Source: Halomonas colorata
GTDB taxonomy: Bacteria > Pseudomonadota > Gammaproteobacteria > Pseudomonadales > Halomonadaceae
Assembly: GCF_014897985.1 (NCBI RefSeq)
Contig: NZ_JABUZA010000027.1
Coordinates: forward strand, 1-64,000
Direction of reading: 5' to 3'
Length of the DNA: 64,000 bases
Below are positions 36,646 through 45,080 of this stretch, in pieces. Both the position numbers and the translations under genes were made by a program. Every line of letters begins with the position of its first letter. The first letter of the stretch is position 1. Below the pieces are notes generated by a model. That model did no database searches, was not told where the DNA came from, and was given only the letters and a program-made list of their open reading frames with translations.

Positions 36646-37220
36646 GGGGCGGCTGTCTGGTCGGTGTCACTGTTACTGTTACTGTCACTAAGGGGCATGA
36701 TATACAGGCGGTAACCTGCCTCGACGTCGTCAATTAACGTGCATGCCGGGTTACCGCTGATCCGTGCGACGACGCGCTGTCGATAGCGGATCGTGCGGCC
36801 CGTCTCATCTTCTTGCAGTGACCAGGCGTTGGACTCAAAGGCTTGGTCAATAGCAGGCGCGGGCCACAGGTTCCAGCTCAAACGGCTAGCCAGCCACTCG
36901 GCGGTAAAGGGCGGCTCAAAGGCCGCATCCTGTAGAAAGCGGCTGCCGCTGTCGTCGTGTATCAGGGTCAGCAGGCGCTGGCCTTGTGGGCTTAGTATGG
37001 CCAGGCGCAACGCCTTGTCGTCGTGGCGCAGAACGCCAATCATCTCATGGCGCTGGTCATCATGTTCAAACGTCAGGCGCTGCCGCTGCGTTTCCATCTC
37101 CGGCAGTGTCGCAAGGCTGGGCACGGTTGCCACCGGCTGTCCGGCACAGCCGACCAGCACTAATAGGGCGGCGATAATCAATCCTGCCTGATACACGAAG
37201 CGCGATAACGTCATGGTCAT
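36630..37220 (-). CDS. DUF3261 lipoprotein of the aryl polyene cluster
   Basis: 196 aa. The N-terminal hydrophobic segment ends in the lipobox LVGC (Cys about 25), so it is probably a lipid-anchored periplasmic or outer-membrane protein. The body is predicted beta-rich, matching DUF3261 proteins that accompany pigment export genes. The C-terminus has a low-complexity SDSNSNSDTD tract from a trinucleotide-like repeat (near 36665-36690). It overlaps both neighbours. A role in moving or holding the lipid-linked polyene is inferred. Confidence 0.78.
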   Translation of the reverse strand: MTMTLSRFVYQAGLIIAALLVLVGCAGQPVATVPSLATLPEMETQRQRLTFEHDDQRHEMIGVLRHDDKALRLAILSPQGQRLLTLIHDDSGSRFLQDAAFEPPFTAEWLASRLSWNLWPAPAIDQAFESNAWSLQEDETGRTIRYRQRVVARISGNPACTLIDDVEAGYRLYIMPLSDSNSNSDTDQTAAPCLTP

Positions 37221-38533
37221 TCGTCCTTTCCTGCGCTATGGCGGGGCATATCGGTACAGGCCTCTGCCAGGCTGTTTAACCGTCGACGGCTGGCGGCAAC
37301 GAACGGGTTTTCTTCATCCCAGGCGTAGCCGGCGAGCACTGAGCTGATCATGGTGCGTATGCGCGGTACCTGCTGGTCATTGAAGATGATCCGCGGTAAG
37401 CGGCCATCGTACCAGGCGTCGACAAATTCGCGGAAGGTGGCGACACCGCGTCGTAGGGGTTGCTCAAACTGGCTATCCCAATCGATGTGTTCACCGGCCA
37501 GCTGGCGCTCGACCAGGGGAGCGGCACGCAGAGCCGAATCCAGGGCGATAGTCACGCCTGAAGAGAAAACCGGATCAAGAAATTCGCCCGCGTTACCCAG
37601 CAGGGCGAAACCTGGGCCGTGCAGCTGCTCGACATCTGCTGAATACCCTTCCAGGCGGCCAATGTCACGCGTGGCGCTCGCATTGACCAGCAGTTCGGCG
37701 AGCATCGGTTCGGCACGGATGAAATGCCACAGGCGTTCATCGTCATTGACGCCGGCGGCCTCCAGCGTTGCCCGGTCACCCACGACGCCGACCGATGCCC
37801 GTCCATTCTTGAAGGGAATCAGCCAGTACCAGATGCCGGGATGCTCAGGGTGCAAGCCGATCAGTATCTTCTCGCGGTCGTAACGCGAACAGTCGATGCG
37901 ATCCTCGATATGCGTAAACAGCGCACAGCGTGACTCAAGCGTCGAGGGGCGGGCAAGGCCGGTGAGGCGCGCCAGGACGCGACCATAGCCACTGGCATCG
38001 AGCACAAAGCGTGCGTGTAACGAGCGCTGCTCACCGTTGGCATCGACCAGCGTAAGGCTGGGCCGTTCGGGGTCGGCGACAAAGGCTTCAACGCGGGTAT
38101 CAAACTCAACCTGTGCGCCCAGCTGGCGCGCGCCTTCGATCAGGCGCTGGTCAAAATCAGCGCGTTCGACTTGCCACGTGGTGCCTGGGCCTGGGCTGAA
38201 CTTGTCGCGAAAATCGATGGCCGCGTAGCGATCCCGCCAGGTAAAGGCCGCCCCGTTCTTGATTTGAAATCCGCCGGCCTTGGCGGCCTCCAGCAGGCCA
38301 CAGGCCTCAAGATGCACCATGCACTGGGGCAATAAGCTTTCACCGATGGAGAAGCGCGGAAAGCGGCTGCGCTCGATCACCCGTACATCCAGACCCCGCT
38401 TTGCAAGCCAGGCCGCCGCCGCTGCGCCGGAAGGGCCGGCACCGATGATGGCCACATCGGTGCTGTCTTGGGTTCCCAAACGCTGGGGTTTTAAAGACTG
38501 AGCTTTCATGTGCTGTGTTGCTTCTGTCGCCAT
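37217..38533 (-). CDS. FAD-dependent oxidoreductase (halogenase/geranylgeranyl-reductase-like)
   Basis: 438 aa from the ATG at 38533, which shares one base with the exporter stop (TGATG). The FAD site is VAIIGAGPSGAAAAAWLAKRG (about 26-46). GNAGEFLDPVFSSGVTIA is the family's second flavin contact. Members of this group hydroxylate, halogenate or reduce lipid-bound aromatic substrates. The tryptophan-halogenase WxWxIP motif is present only as IWYWLIPF. A tailoring step on the aryl head is the likely job. Confidence 0.82.
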   Translation of the reverse strand: MATEATQHMKAQSLKPQRLGTQDSTDVAIIGAGPSGAAAAAWLAKRGLDVRVIERSRFPRFSIGESLLPQCMVHLEACGLLEAAKAGGFQIKNGAAFTWRDRYAAIDFRDKFSPGPGTTWQVERADFDQRLIEGARQLGAQVEFDTRVEAFVADPERPSLTLVDANGEQRSLHARFVLDASGYGRVLARLTGLARPSTLESRCALFTHIEDRIDCSRYDREKILIGLHPEHPGIWYWLIPFKNGRASVGVVGDRATLEAAGVNDDERLWHFIRAEPMLAELLVNASATRDIGRLEGYSADVEQLHGPGFALLGNAGEFLDPVFSSGVTIALDSALRAAPLVERQLAGEHIDWDSQFEQPLRRGVATFREFVDAWYDGRLPRIIFNDQQVPRIRTMISSVLAGYAWDEENPFVAASRRRLNSLAEACTDMPRHSAGKDE

Positions 38534-40830
38534 CAGGGAGTGTCCTGTCGAGAAGAGAGAGGCCGGGCGCCCGCCCTGGCAAACGGCACAAGCGCCCACG
38601 CGGATGCAAGGCCAATGAGGCAGGTCAGCCCCAGGTAGTGAAGCGCGGGTGTGGCACTGAACGCCAGTAGGCCGAAGGCCAAAAGGCTCGAGGCACACGA
38701 CAGGCTAATGGCCAGCCACACGGCTGCGCTGTCCGGGTGTTCCGTGCTGAAGATGCCCGCATCAAGACCGATACCCAGTACCAGCAGCAACCCCAGCAGA
38801 TGGAAAAGCGTCAACCCGATATTGAGTGCGCTCAACAGTGCCAGGGTCGCCAGCAGAGCACCCAGCGGCGGCAATAATACGCGCCAGGCCCGCCCGCGAT
38901 AGCGAACGCCAAATATCATTGCAAGCCCCGCCACGGCGATGGCCAGGCACAGGGCGATCTGGTCGCGGAGCTGTGCCAAGTGGCTGGATAACGTTGCCAC
39001 TCGGTCCTGGTAAAGAACGTATTCCGGTGCAGCAAGGCGAGTCAGTGCCTGTTGAGCAGTACTGTCGGCATCGCCCAGCGTTATCAGCGCCGCCATGTCT
39101 GCACGCTCGTCATCGGCGTCTGCGTCTAGCCAGAGCATGGCATCGGCTTGCCCCACCGGAGTGTCGAGCCACGTGGTGATCGTCAGCAGCGGTACGCTTT
39201 CAAGCGAGCGCTGCGCGGTTTCTAGCAAGGCCGGTGGAAGGCCCGCCTGGGCGATCAGCTCGGGCAGGGCGTTACGGTAGGCCTGGCGTACACGCTCAAG
39301 GTTGGCGTCTTGCGTCGCTTTAGAGGGCACCGCCTGAGCCAGGTGGCGGTAGTGGGTCAAGTGCCCTTGCGCCTCTAAATCGGCAAGGTCCGCGTCCAGC
39401 GCTTCAAGGCGCTCCAATAGTTCGTCTTCCTGCTCGGCAGTAACAAGCAGATAGCGGCTGGCGGTCGGGCTATCCAGCAGTATCTGCACGCGTTGCTGCT
39501 CGGTAATCAGCTCGGCAGGTGACGGATTGAGCTGGCGAAGATCATCGTCAGCGGACAGCCGCGTGGCGATCATGACCACTGCGAGAACCCCAAGCAGGGC
39601 GAGCAGCCCCCAATACCTGGGCGCGTGAAGCGGTAAACGCAGGCGGTTCAGCCGCGTGGCAATACGCGCGGTGGCGGCATGGGGGCGCGGGGTGAACCAT
39701 GGCAGCCAAAGGCGCACTGTCAGCCAGGCACCTATCAGGCCTAGCGCCACGAACGTGGCCATCTGGCGCAGCCCCGGCAGCGGCGTGGCAAGCTGGACAA
39801 GATAGGCGACGAGGCTTGATATCAGACCGAGTAATAGCCCTGGCCAAAGCCTGGCCAGCGGCTGTTCGGGCGCCAGCTGGCGAGCGCATTGAAAATGCAG
39901 GGCGTAATCTATCGCAATGCCGATCAAGCTAGCGCCAAAGGCCAGCGTTAGCAGGTTGAGCGTACCAAACAATAGCCAGGTCAAGGGCAGCGCAAACAGA
40001 ACGCCACACGCCACCGGCAGCAACAGGCTGGCCAGTATCGAGCCGCGCCGAAAGGTGATCCAGAGCAGCAAGGCGATACCCAGCAGCGAGCCGGTGCCGA
40101 TGGTCAGGGTTTCGCGCTTGGCCTGCTCGGCACCGGCGGCGGCGTGAAACACCAGCCCGCTTCTCAGCAGTTCGGCTTCGGGATGAGCATCGCTAAACTC
40201 CGCAAGCGCCGTGACAAGGCGTTGCTGCATGGCCATATCGTAGGGGCTGGCCGTGAGTTGGCCGCTTACGATGAACCAGTTACCACTCTCATCCCTGACG
40301 GCAGGCAGGCCGTCGATCAGGCGAATAGGACCCGCCAGGCGCTGGTCCTGCCAAGCATCCAGCAGGCCAAAGGGGTCCTGGCGTGGGTCCGCGTCGCCTC
40401 CCGGCGTGAACAGCTGTCGCAGACCACGTTGTACCCAGGCGTCGTTATCGGCAGCGGCCAACGAGGGCGATAGCAGCCGATAACGGTACGCTGACAAGTC
40501 GCTGTCGGGGGTGTGCAGAATGTCATCGTCAAAGGCCGTAACGCTGGCCGATTGTTCAAGGCGGACCTTGAAATCCGCAACCAGCCGAGCCGGCGCTTCG
40601 CCCTGCACCAGCAGCACGAAGCGGTCCTCGAAGGCTTGCGTCAAGCGCTGTTCGGCGTGTTCGAGCAGCGCTCCCTGCCGGGTTTCCGGGAGCAGCGCGG
40701 TGATGCGCGTATCCAGCGCTGCGCCTTTGCTCAGCAGGCCAGCCAAGAGCAGGGCGCAGCCCAGCAGCAGCCCCGCCCAGCCGATAGCTGCCAGACGCTC
40801 CAGGCGCCCGGGGTGCGTTGCTTCACTCAC
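38533..40830 (-). CDS. MMPL/RND-family membrane transporter of the aryl polyene cluster
   Basis: 765 aa with two similar halves, each a helix, a large periplasmic loop and about five helices. The membrane clusters lie near residues 15-35, 240-395, and 415-435 with 625-760. Asp-containing AFGASLIGIAIDYALHFQCA (about 300-320) and LLVLGIGLDAGIFS in the second half mark the proton-relay helices. It likely extracts the finished lipid-polyene from the inner membrane together with the LolA-like protein encoded just upstream. Confidence 0.87.
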   Translation of the reverse strand: MSEATHPGRLERLAAIGWAGLLLGCALLLAGLLSKGAALDTRITALLPETRQGALLEHAEQRLTQAFEDRFVLLVQGEAPARLVADFKVRLEQSASVTAFDDDILHTPDSDLSAYRYRLLSPSLAAADNDAWVQRGLRQLFTPGGDADPRQDPFGLLDAWQDQRLAGPIRLIDGLPAVRDESGNWFIVSGQLTASPYDMAMQQRLVTALAEFSDAHPEAELLRSGLVFHAAAGAEQAKRETLTIGTGSLLGIALLLWITFRRGSILASLLLPVACGVLFALPLTWLLFGTLNLLTLAFGASLIGIAIDYALHFQCARQLAPEQPLARLWPGLLLGLISSLVAYLVQLATPLPGLRQMATFVALGLIGAWLTVRLWLPWFTPRPHAATARIATRLNRLRLPLHAPRYWGLLALLGVLAVVMIATRLSADDDLRQLNPSPAELITEQQRVQILLDSPTASRYLLVTAEQEDELLERLEALDADLADLEAQGHLTHYRHLAQAVPSKATQDANLERVRQAYRNALPELIAQAGLPPALLETAQRSLESVPLLTITTWLDTPVGQADAMLWLDADADDERADMAALITLGDADSTAQQALTRLAAPEYVLYQDRVATLSSHLAQLRDQIALCLAIAVAGLAMIFGVRYRGRAWRVLLPPLGALLATLALLSALNIGLTLFHLLGLLLVLGIGLDAGIFSTEHPDSAAVWLAISLSCASSLLAFGLLAFSATPALHYLGLTCLIGLASAWALVPFARAGARPLSSRQDTP

Positions 40831-41405
40831 GGTGTGTGCTTATCGTCTTCAAGGCGCTCGCAATCCGCGCCGCTTAAGGCAAGCTCAAGGCGGTCATCAT
40901 TGGTGAACGCGATCTCGACACGCTCTACCTGCTGGTTGCCGTGAACCAGCAGATGGTCAAGCCGTTGGGCGATGTTCGCTTCACTGGGCGTAAGCTTGGC
41001 TTGCCACTCATCTTGAGTGCCGCTGAGTTCGATGGCGAAGTATCTCTCCAACGCCTGCCAGTCGCCTGAAAGCAGGCCACCAAGCACCGGGGCGACCGCC
41101 TGAAAACCCATCGGCAGCTCGTCGTTGTCTGCGCTCAGCACCACGCGGTCATTGATGGGGGAGGTCGTTTGCCAGACAAGCCCCGCGTCTTGATGTTCAA
41201 AGGTTCCACGGCTTTCCAACTGACTATCAAGGTCGGCTAGCCAGCGTGTCTGCTCGAATCGCCCGCACTGCGGTGCATTGTCGGCCAGGCGTGCGGCAAG
41301 CTCGTCAGTGTCAGGAGCCGCCCACGCGGTGGCGCTGGCGGCCAGCATGGTGAGGGCAAAAAGGGCAAGAGCACAAAAAGCTGCTTGGTTAATGGCGCGC
41401 ATCAT
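40827..41405 (-). CDS. LolA-like periplasmic carrier
   Basis: 192 aa with a signal peptide (residues about 1-29, cleavage near AWA-AP). The mature part resembles outer-membrane lipoprotein carrier proteins: CGRFEQTRWLADLDSQLESRG, then HQDAGLVWQTTSPI. Together with the MMPL transporter and the lipoprotein, it would ferry the lipid-anchored polyene across the periplasm. It overlaps both neighbours by 4 bases. Confidence 0.83.
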   Translation of the reverse strand: MMRAINQAAFCALALFALTMLAASATAWAAPDTDELAARLADNAPQCGRFEQTRWLADLDSQLESRGTFEHQDAGLVWQTTSPINDRVVLSADNDELPMGFQAVAPVLGGLLSGDWQALERYFAIELSGTQDEWQAKLTPSEANIAQRLDHLLVHGNQQVERVEIAFTNDDRLELALSGADCERLEDDKHTP

Positions 41406-41842
41406 TGATTGGCCTCCTGCCAGGCGAGCAGACGTTCCCGCAGAACGGGGGGCGATTCCAGGCGCATTTCGCGGTCTTCAATTCCGACGGCTACCTGAAC
41501 GCTCCAGGCGCGCGTCAGGCGTTTGCGTGTGTGTGCATCGCGAATGGTGTAGTCGATCTTGAGGCGGTTCTCCCACTCGCTCAGGCGCGCTTCGATTGCG
41601 ATTCGCTGAGCGAATAGCACCGGTGCCGCGTAGCGCAGGCGTAAATCGATCACCGGCCAGGCAAACCCTGAGGCCTGCATTTGGGGGTAGTTGTAATCGA
41701 GCGCATCGAGCAGCGCGCAGCGGGCAATTTCCAGGTAGCGCACATAGTGGCCGTGCCAGGCCACCTGCATCATGTCGATATCGTGAAACGGTATCGTCAG
41801 TTCGGTCTCGTAGCGGGGCAGTTTGCCATCATCAAGCGTCAT
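41402..41842 (-). CDS. Acyl-CoA/ACP thioesterase (4HBT hotdog family)
   Basis: 146 aa. The catalytic region FHDIDMMQVAWHGHYVRYLE (about 19-38) carries the Asp and the aromatic/His surroundings of 4-hydroxybenzoyl-CoA-type thioesterases. It may release the chain, edit stalled ACP intermediates, or process the aryl starter. It overlaps the ammonia-lyase and LolA genes. Confidence 0.85.
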   Translation of the reverse strand: MTLDDGKLPRYETELTIPFHDIDMMQVAWHGHYVRYLEIARCALLDALDYNYPQMQASGFAWPVIDLRLRYAAPVLFAQRIAIEARLSEWENRLKIDYTIRDAHTRKRLTRAWSVQVAVGIEDREMRLESPPVLRERLLAWQEANQ

Positions 41843-43421
41843 ATAGGCTCCAGTGGCGTTGGCGAATCACGTCACACAGGGTGCGGAGTTCGTGTTCCAG
41901 GGCGCGGTCTTCGCCAAGTGCCGGAAAGATCAGGCGGCAGTCGGTCAGAAATTCAGCCAGACGGTCGGGCAACGGTGGCGTATCGCCTATCTGGCTGCGT
42001 AGCTCAACACCCTGACAGGCCGCGTGCAGCGTGGCGGCCGCGACCTGTTCTACCAGGGTGAGCACACGCAGCGCATCGCGGGCGGCAATCGTGCCCATGC
42101 TGACCTTGTCCTGATTGTGGCATTCGGTGGAGCGCGAGAAAACGCTGGCGGGCATGGTCAGCTTCAGCGCCTCGGCGGTCCATGCGGATGCGCCGATCTG
42201 CACGGCCTTGTAGCCATGATTAAGGCTGGCCCGCTCGGGGGCGGCGCCGCTCAGGTTGCTGGGCAACCCATGATTGAAACGAGCATCCACCAGCAGCGCC
42301 AGTTGGCGGTCGAGCAAATCCGCGAGGTTGGCGCAGGCCTGCTTGAGGCTATCCATGGCGAAGGCGACATGGCCGCCGTAAAAGTGGCCGCCGTGCATGA
42401 CCTTGCCTTGTTCGGCGTCGATCAACGGATTGTCGTTGGCGCTGTTGAGTTCGTTCTCGAGAAACTGGCGCCACCAGGGCAGGGCATCTTCCACTACGCC
42501 GATCACATGCGGGGCGCAGCGCGTCGAGTAGCGATCCTGAAGGCGCGATGAGTTGCGCGGCGTATCGGGCGCGTGGAGATCCTCGCGCAGGCGTTCGGCT
42601 ACCTTGTTCTGCCCCGGATGCGGTTTGGCGGCGAACAGCTCGGCATCAAAGTGGTAGGGGTTGCCGTTCAGCGCATGCACGGAAAGCGCTGTGATACGGG
42701 TGGCCAGCCGCGCCAGATAAGTGGTGCGGGCGAAGGCGAACACGCTCAGCGCTGTCATCACCGCGGTGCCGTTCATCAGTGCCAGACCTTCCTTGGGCTT
42801 CAGGCGATAGGGTGTAAGCCCGTGCTCGGCGAACACCTCAGCCGTAGGCCGTCGCTCGCCGTCATGAAATACGTCCCGCTCACCGCACAAGACGGCAGCC
42901 AGGTAAGATAGCGGTGTGAGATCCCCGCTGGCCCCGACAGAGCCTTCTTCAGGAATCACCGGTATCACGTCGTGTTCAAGCAACCATGTCAGGCGCTCGA
43001 GAAGTTCGACGCTGACGCCGGATACGCCGCGACAAAGCGAGACAAGGCGTACCATGATCACTGCCCGCGCGGCTTCAACCGACAGCGCCTCGCCCAACCC
43101 GCAGCCATGAAAGGTGTACAGCTGGCGGGGCAGTTGCTCCAGGTCGGAGGCGGAGACTTCGCGGGTGCAGGAGTCGCCATAACCGGTGGTAACGCCGTAG
43201 ACAACGCCCTCTTCCTCTAGCAGGCGCTCGAGAAAGGCATTGCCTTTGGCAATACGCTTACGAAAATCGGGGGTTGTCGACAGAATGACGCGGCGGCGAC
43301 CTTCGGCAACCGCCAACACCTCTTCAAGGCTGACCATCGATCCATCCAGAATAAGCGGCTCGCGGGTAAAAGGGCCCGCCGTCGGGTCACGCAGTATCGT
43401 CATGAAGGTATCCAGTGTCAT
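41832..43421 (-). CDS. Aromatic amino acid ammonia-lyase (HAL/TAL family)
   Basis: 529 aa. The self-formed MIO cofactor triad is Ala164-Ser165-Gly166 in GSVGASGDLTP. The catalytic Tyr75 is in VVYGVTTGYGDS, and NDNPL lies about 330. The residues at the substrate-selecting position read Phe104-His105 (LYTFHGCGLG), unlike the His-Leu of tyrosine lyases and close to, but not the same as, the Ser-His of histidine lyases. No hut gene is nearby. Within this operon it is expected to supply an aryl acid, probably a cinnamate or coumarate type, for the ligase. Substrate is inferred. Confidence 0.88.
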   Translation of the reverse strand: MTLDTFMTILRDPTAGPFTREPLILDGSMVSLEEVLAVAEGRRRVILSTTPDFRKRIAKGNAFLERLLEEEGVVYGVTTGYGDSCTREVSASDLEQLPRQLYTFHGCGLGEALSVEAARAVIMVRLVSLCRGVSGVSVELLERLTWLLEHDVIPVIPEEGSVGASGDLTPLSYLAAVLCGERDVFHDGERRPTAEVFAEHGLTPYRLKPKEGLALMNGTAVMTALSVFAFARTTYLARLATRITALSVHALNGNPYHFDAELFAAKPHPGQNKVAERLREDLHAPDTPRNSSRLQDRYSTRCAPHVIGVVEDALPWWRQFLENELNSANDNPLIDAEQGKVMHGGHFYGGHVAFAMDSLKQACANLADLLDRQLALLVDARFNHGLPSNLSGAAPERASLNHGYKAVQIGASAWTAEALKLTMPASVFSRSTECHNQDKVSMGTIAARDALRVLTLVEQVAAATLHAACQGVELRSQIGDTPPLPDRLAEFLTDCRLIFPALGEDRALEHELRTLCDVIRQRHWSLYDA

Positions 43422-44328
43422 TTATCCAGAAGGGATAAAAATTGAACCATTGCAGCGGGTGCCGCCGAACGCGTTCGGCCAGGTGGTCGGCATGCGCCTG
43501 CATGGTCTCGGTAATCCACGTTTCACGCTGACGACGAGGCAGGCTCTGGGTGTCGCCAAGAAGCTCAAAGTCGATCCTGAAGTGGTCATCATCGCGCACG
43601 CAGGCCAGCGTATAGAGTGGGCAGCGCAGCAAGGTCGCCAGGCGGAAAGGGCCTTCCGGGAAGCTTGCCCGGTCGCCGAGAAAATCAAGCGGCTGGGTTC
43701 GCTCGCCTGACAGGGGAAGGCGGTCGGCGGCGATGACCACATAGCCACCGGCGTTAATGCGCTCAGCCAGCGTCTGGGCAGTGGCCGGGGTAACTTCGCT
43801 GACTTCGAGAATCTGTGGGCGTGGCTTGCCCGTGACGCGTTCAAGCAGGGCATTGAACTTGCGCGCATTGCGGGTGTGCATCATGACCGTCAGGTCGAGA
43901 TTGGTATGGCGTTCGGTCAGCGCATTCACAACGTCAAGATTGCCGTGGTGGGCGACAAGGATCAATCCGCCCTGACCGCCAGCGATCGCTTGAGTGAAGC
44001 GCTCGACCCCGCTACCCACCAGGCGCTCGTCGGCAATATTGCCGCTCCACGCTTCGACCTTGTCCATCAGCGTTTCGCCAAAGGCCAGAAAGTGGCGATA
44101 GCTTTGCCACCAACGGGCGAAAGGCTGCTGTTTGAGCGAGGGATAAAGGCGTTGCAGAAAAGCCTGGGAAGCGCGTCGCGCCGTGGTGTGGACGAGAAAA
44201 TACCAGAGCATCACCGGCCATAGCGCCAGCCGAAAAGGCCAGCGACCCAGGCGCCGCTGTATAGCCACCATCAGGGTCATTCCCAGCAGCGTGCCGCGTT
44301 CGCCGATCCGCGCCCAGTGATGGCTCAT
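43387..44328 (-). CDS. LpxL/HtrB-like acyltransferase
   Basis: 313 aa from the ATG at 44328 (ATGA overlap with the glycosyltransferase stop). The HX4D catalytic motif is HHGNLD in ILVAHHGNLDVVNALTERH (about 132-150), followed by ERTQPLDFLGDRASFPEGP. A membrane-associated N-terminus (GRWPFRLALWPVMLWYFLVH) fits lipid A type acyltransferases. It may transfer the polyene or a fatty acyl group onto the glycolipid carrier. Its end overlaps the lyase start by 35 bases, an unusually long overlap. Confidence 0.83.
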   Translation of the reverse strand: MSHHWARIGERGTLLGMTLMVAIQRRLGRWPFRLALWPVMLWYFLVHTTARRASQAFLQRLYPSLKQQPFARWWQSYRHFLAFGETLMDKVEAWSGNIADERLVGSGVERFTQAIAGGQGGLILVAHHGNLDVVNALTERHTNLDLTVMMHTRNARKFNALLERVTGKPRPQILEVSEVTPATAQTLAERINAGGYVVIAADRLPLSGERTQPLDFLGDRASFPEGPFRLATLLRCPLYTLACVRDDDHFRIDFELLGDTQSLPRRQRETWITETMQAHADHLAERVRRHPLQWFNFYPFWINDTGYLHDDTA

Positions 44329-45080
44329 GGGCTCGCCTCGCGGTGTGGCTGAAAGCGCCTGGCGAGCAAGCGCGGCAGGCGCCACAACATGCCGAAAAAC
44401 AGGCGCGTATGCATCAGCGATATCTGCCGGTTGTCGCGCCATGCGGCAAAATGACTGATGCCATCGCGGGGGTAGTGCACGCGTACCGGCCGGTGCATCA
44501 TGGCACCTTGTGCCCAGTGCCAGCGCACCAGCACTTCGGTATCGAAGGTCATGCGATTGCCGCAGGGATGGCGGGCCAGCATTCGGTTGAGCGGCACCAC
44601 CGGGTAGAGCCTGACACCGCACATCGAGTCGCGAATATCCAGCGATAAGGTATTTATCCACACCCAGATATGAGTGGCGTAGCGGCCATAGAAGCGCACT
44701 CGGGGAACGCTGGCGTCATAGCGCGGATAACCCACTACCAGCGCTTCCTGAGCCACCTTTAATGTGGCGAGAAACGCGGGCAGGTCGTCGACCCCGTGCT
44801 GGCCGTCGGCATCGACCTGAAGTGCATGGCTGAACCCCAGCTGCTCGGCGTAGCGCAGTCCGGCACGTACCGCCGCCCCCTTGCCCTGGTTAGTCTCAAG
44901 ACGCAGCAGGTGATGGCCCTGTTCAGCCAGGCGATCCAGAACGGCGGCGCACTGCTGATCACTGCCGTCATCGACCAGCAGCAGCGGTATCTCAAGCGCT
45001 GCCAGTTCCGTGCAGAGCGGAGTGATCGTCGCTGGGTGGTTGTACACAGGGATCAGGATACAGGGCCTTGGTTCAGCCAT
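44325..45080 (-). CDS. Family 2 glycosyltransferase
   Basis: 251 aa from the ATG at 45080, with GGGAG before it. GT-A fold: CILIPVYNHPATITPLC at the start, LLVDDGSDQ (about 35-43), and DADGQHGVDDLP as the metal-binding acidic motif. It resembles dolichol-phosphate-mannose-synthase-like enzymes without their membrane tail. It probably adds a sugar or builds the glycolipid part that carries the polyene. Confidence 0.86.
   Translation of the reverse strand: MAEPRPCILIPVYNHPATITPLCTELAALEIPLLLVDDGSDQQCAAVLDRLAEQGHHLLRLETNQGKGAAVRAGLRYAEQLGFSHALQVDADGQHGVDDLPAFLATLKVAQEALVVGYPRYDASVPRVRFYGRYATHIWVWINTLSLDIRDSMCGVRLYPVVPLNRMLARHPCGNRMTFDTEVLVRWHWAQGAMMHRPVRVHYPRDGISHFAAWRDNRQISLMHTRLFFGMLWRLPRLLARRFQPHREASP

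Noticed and set aside
42024-42551. 175-codon plus-strand frame in the ammonia-lyase gene
   Set aside because: Fully antisense to a gene with intact catalytic motifs; Gly/Ala/Val-rich text typical of a shadow frame.
41832-43421. Reading the lyase as housekeeping HutH
   Set aside because: No hutU, hutI or hutC nearby, the selectivity pair differs, and the gene is embedded in the pigment operon.
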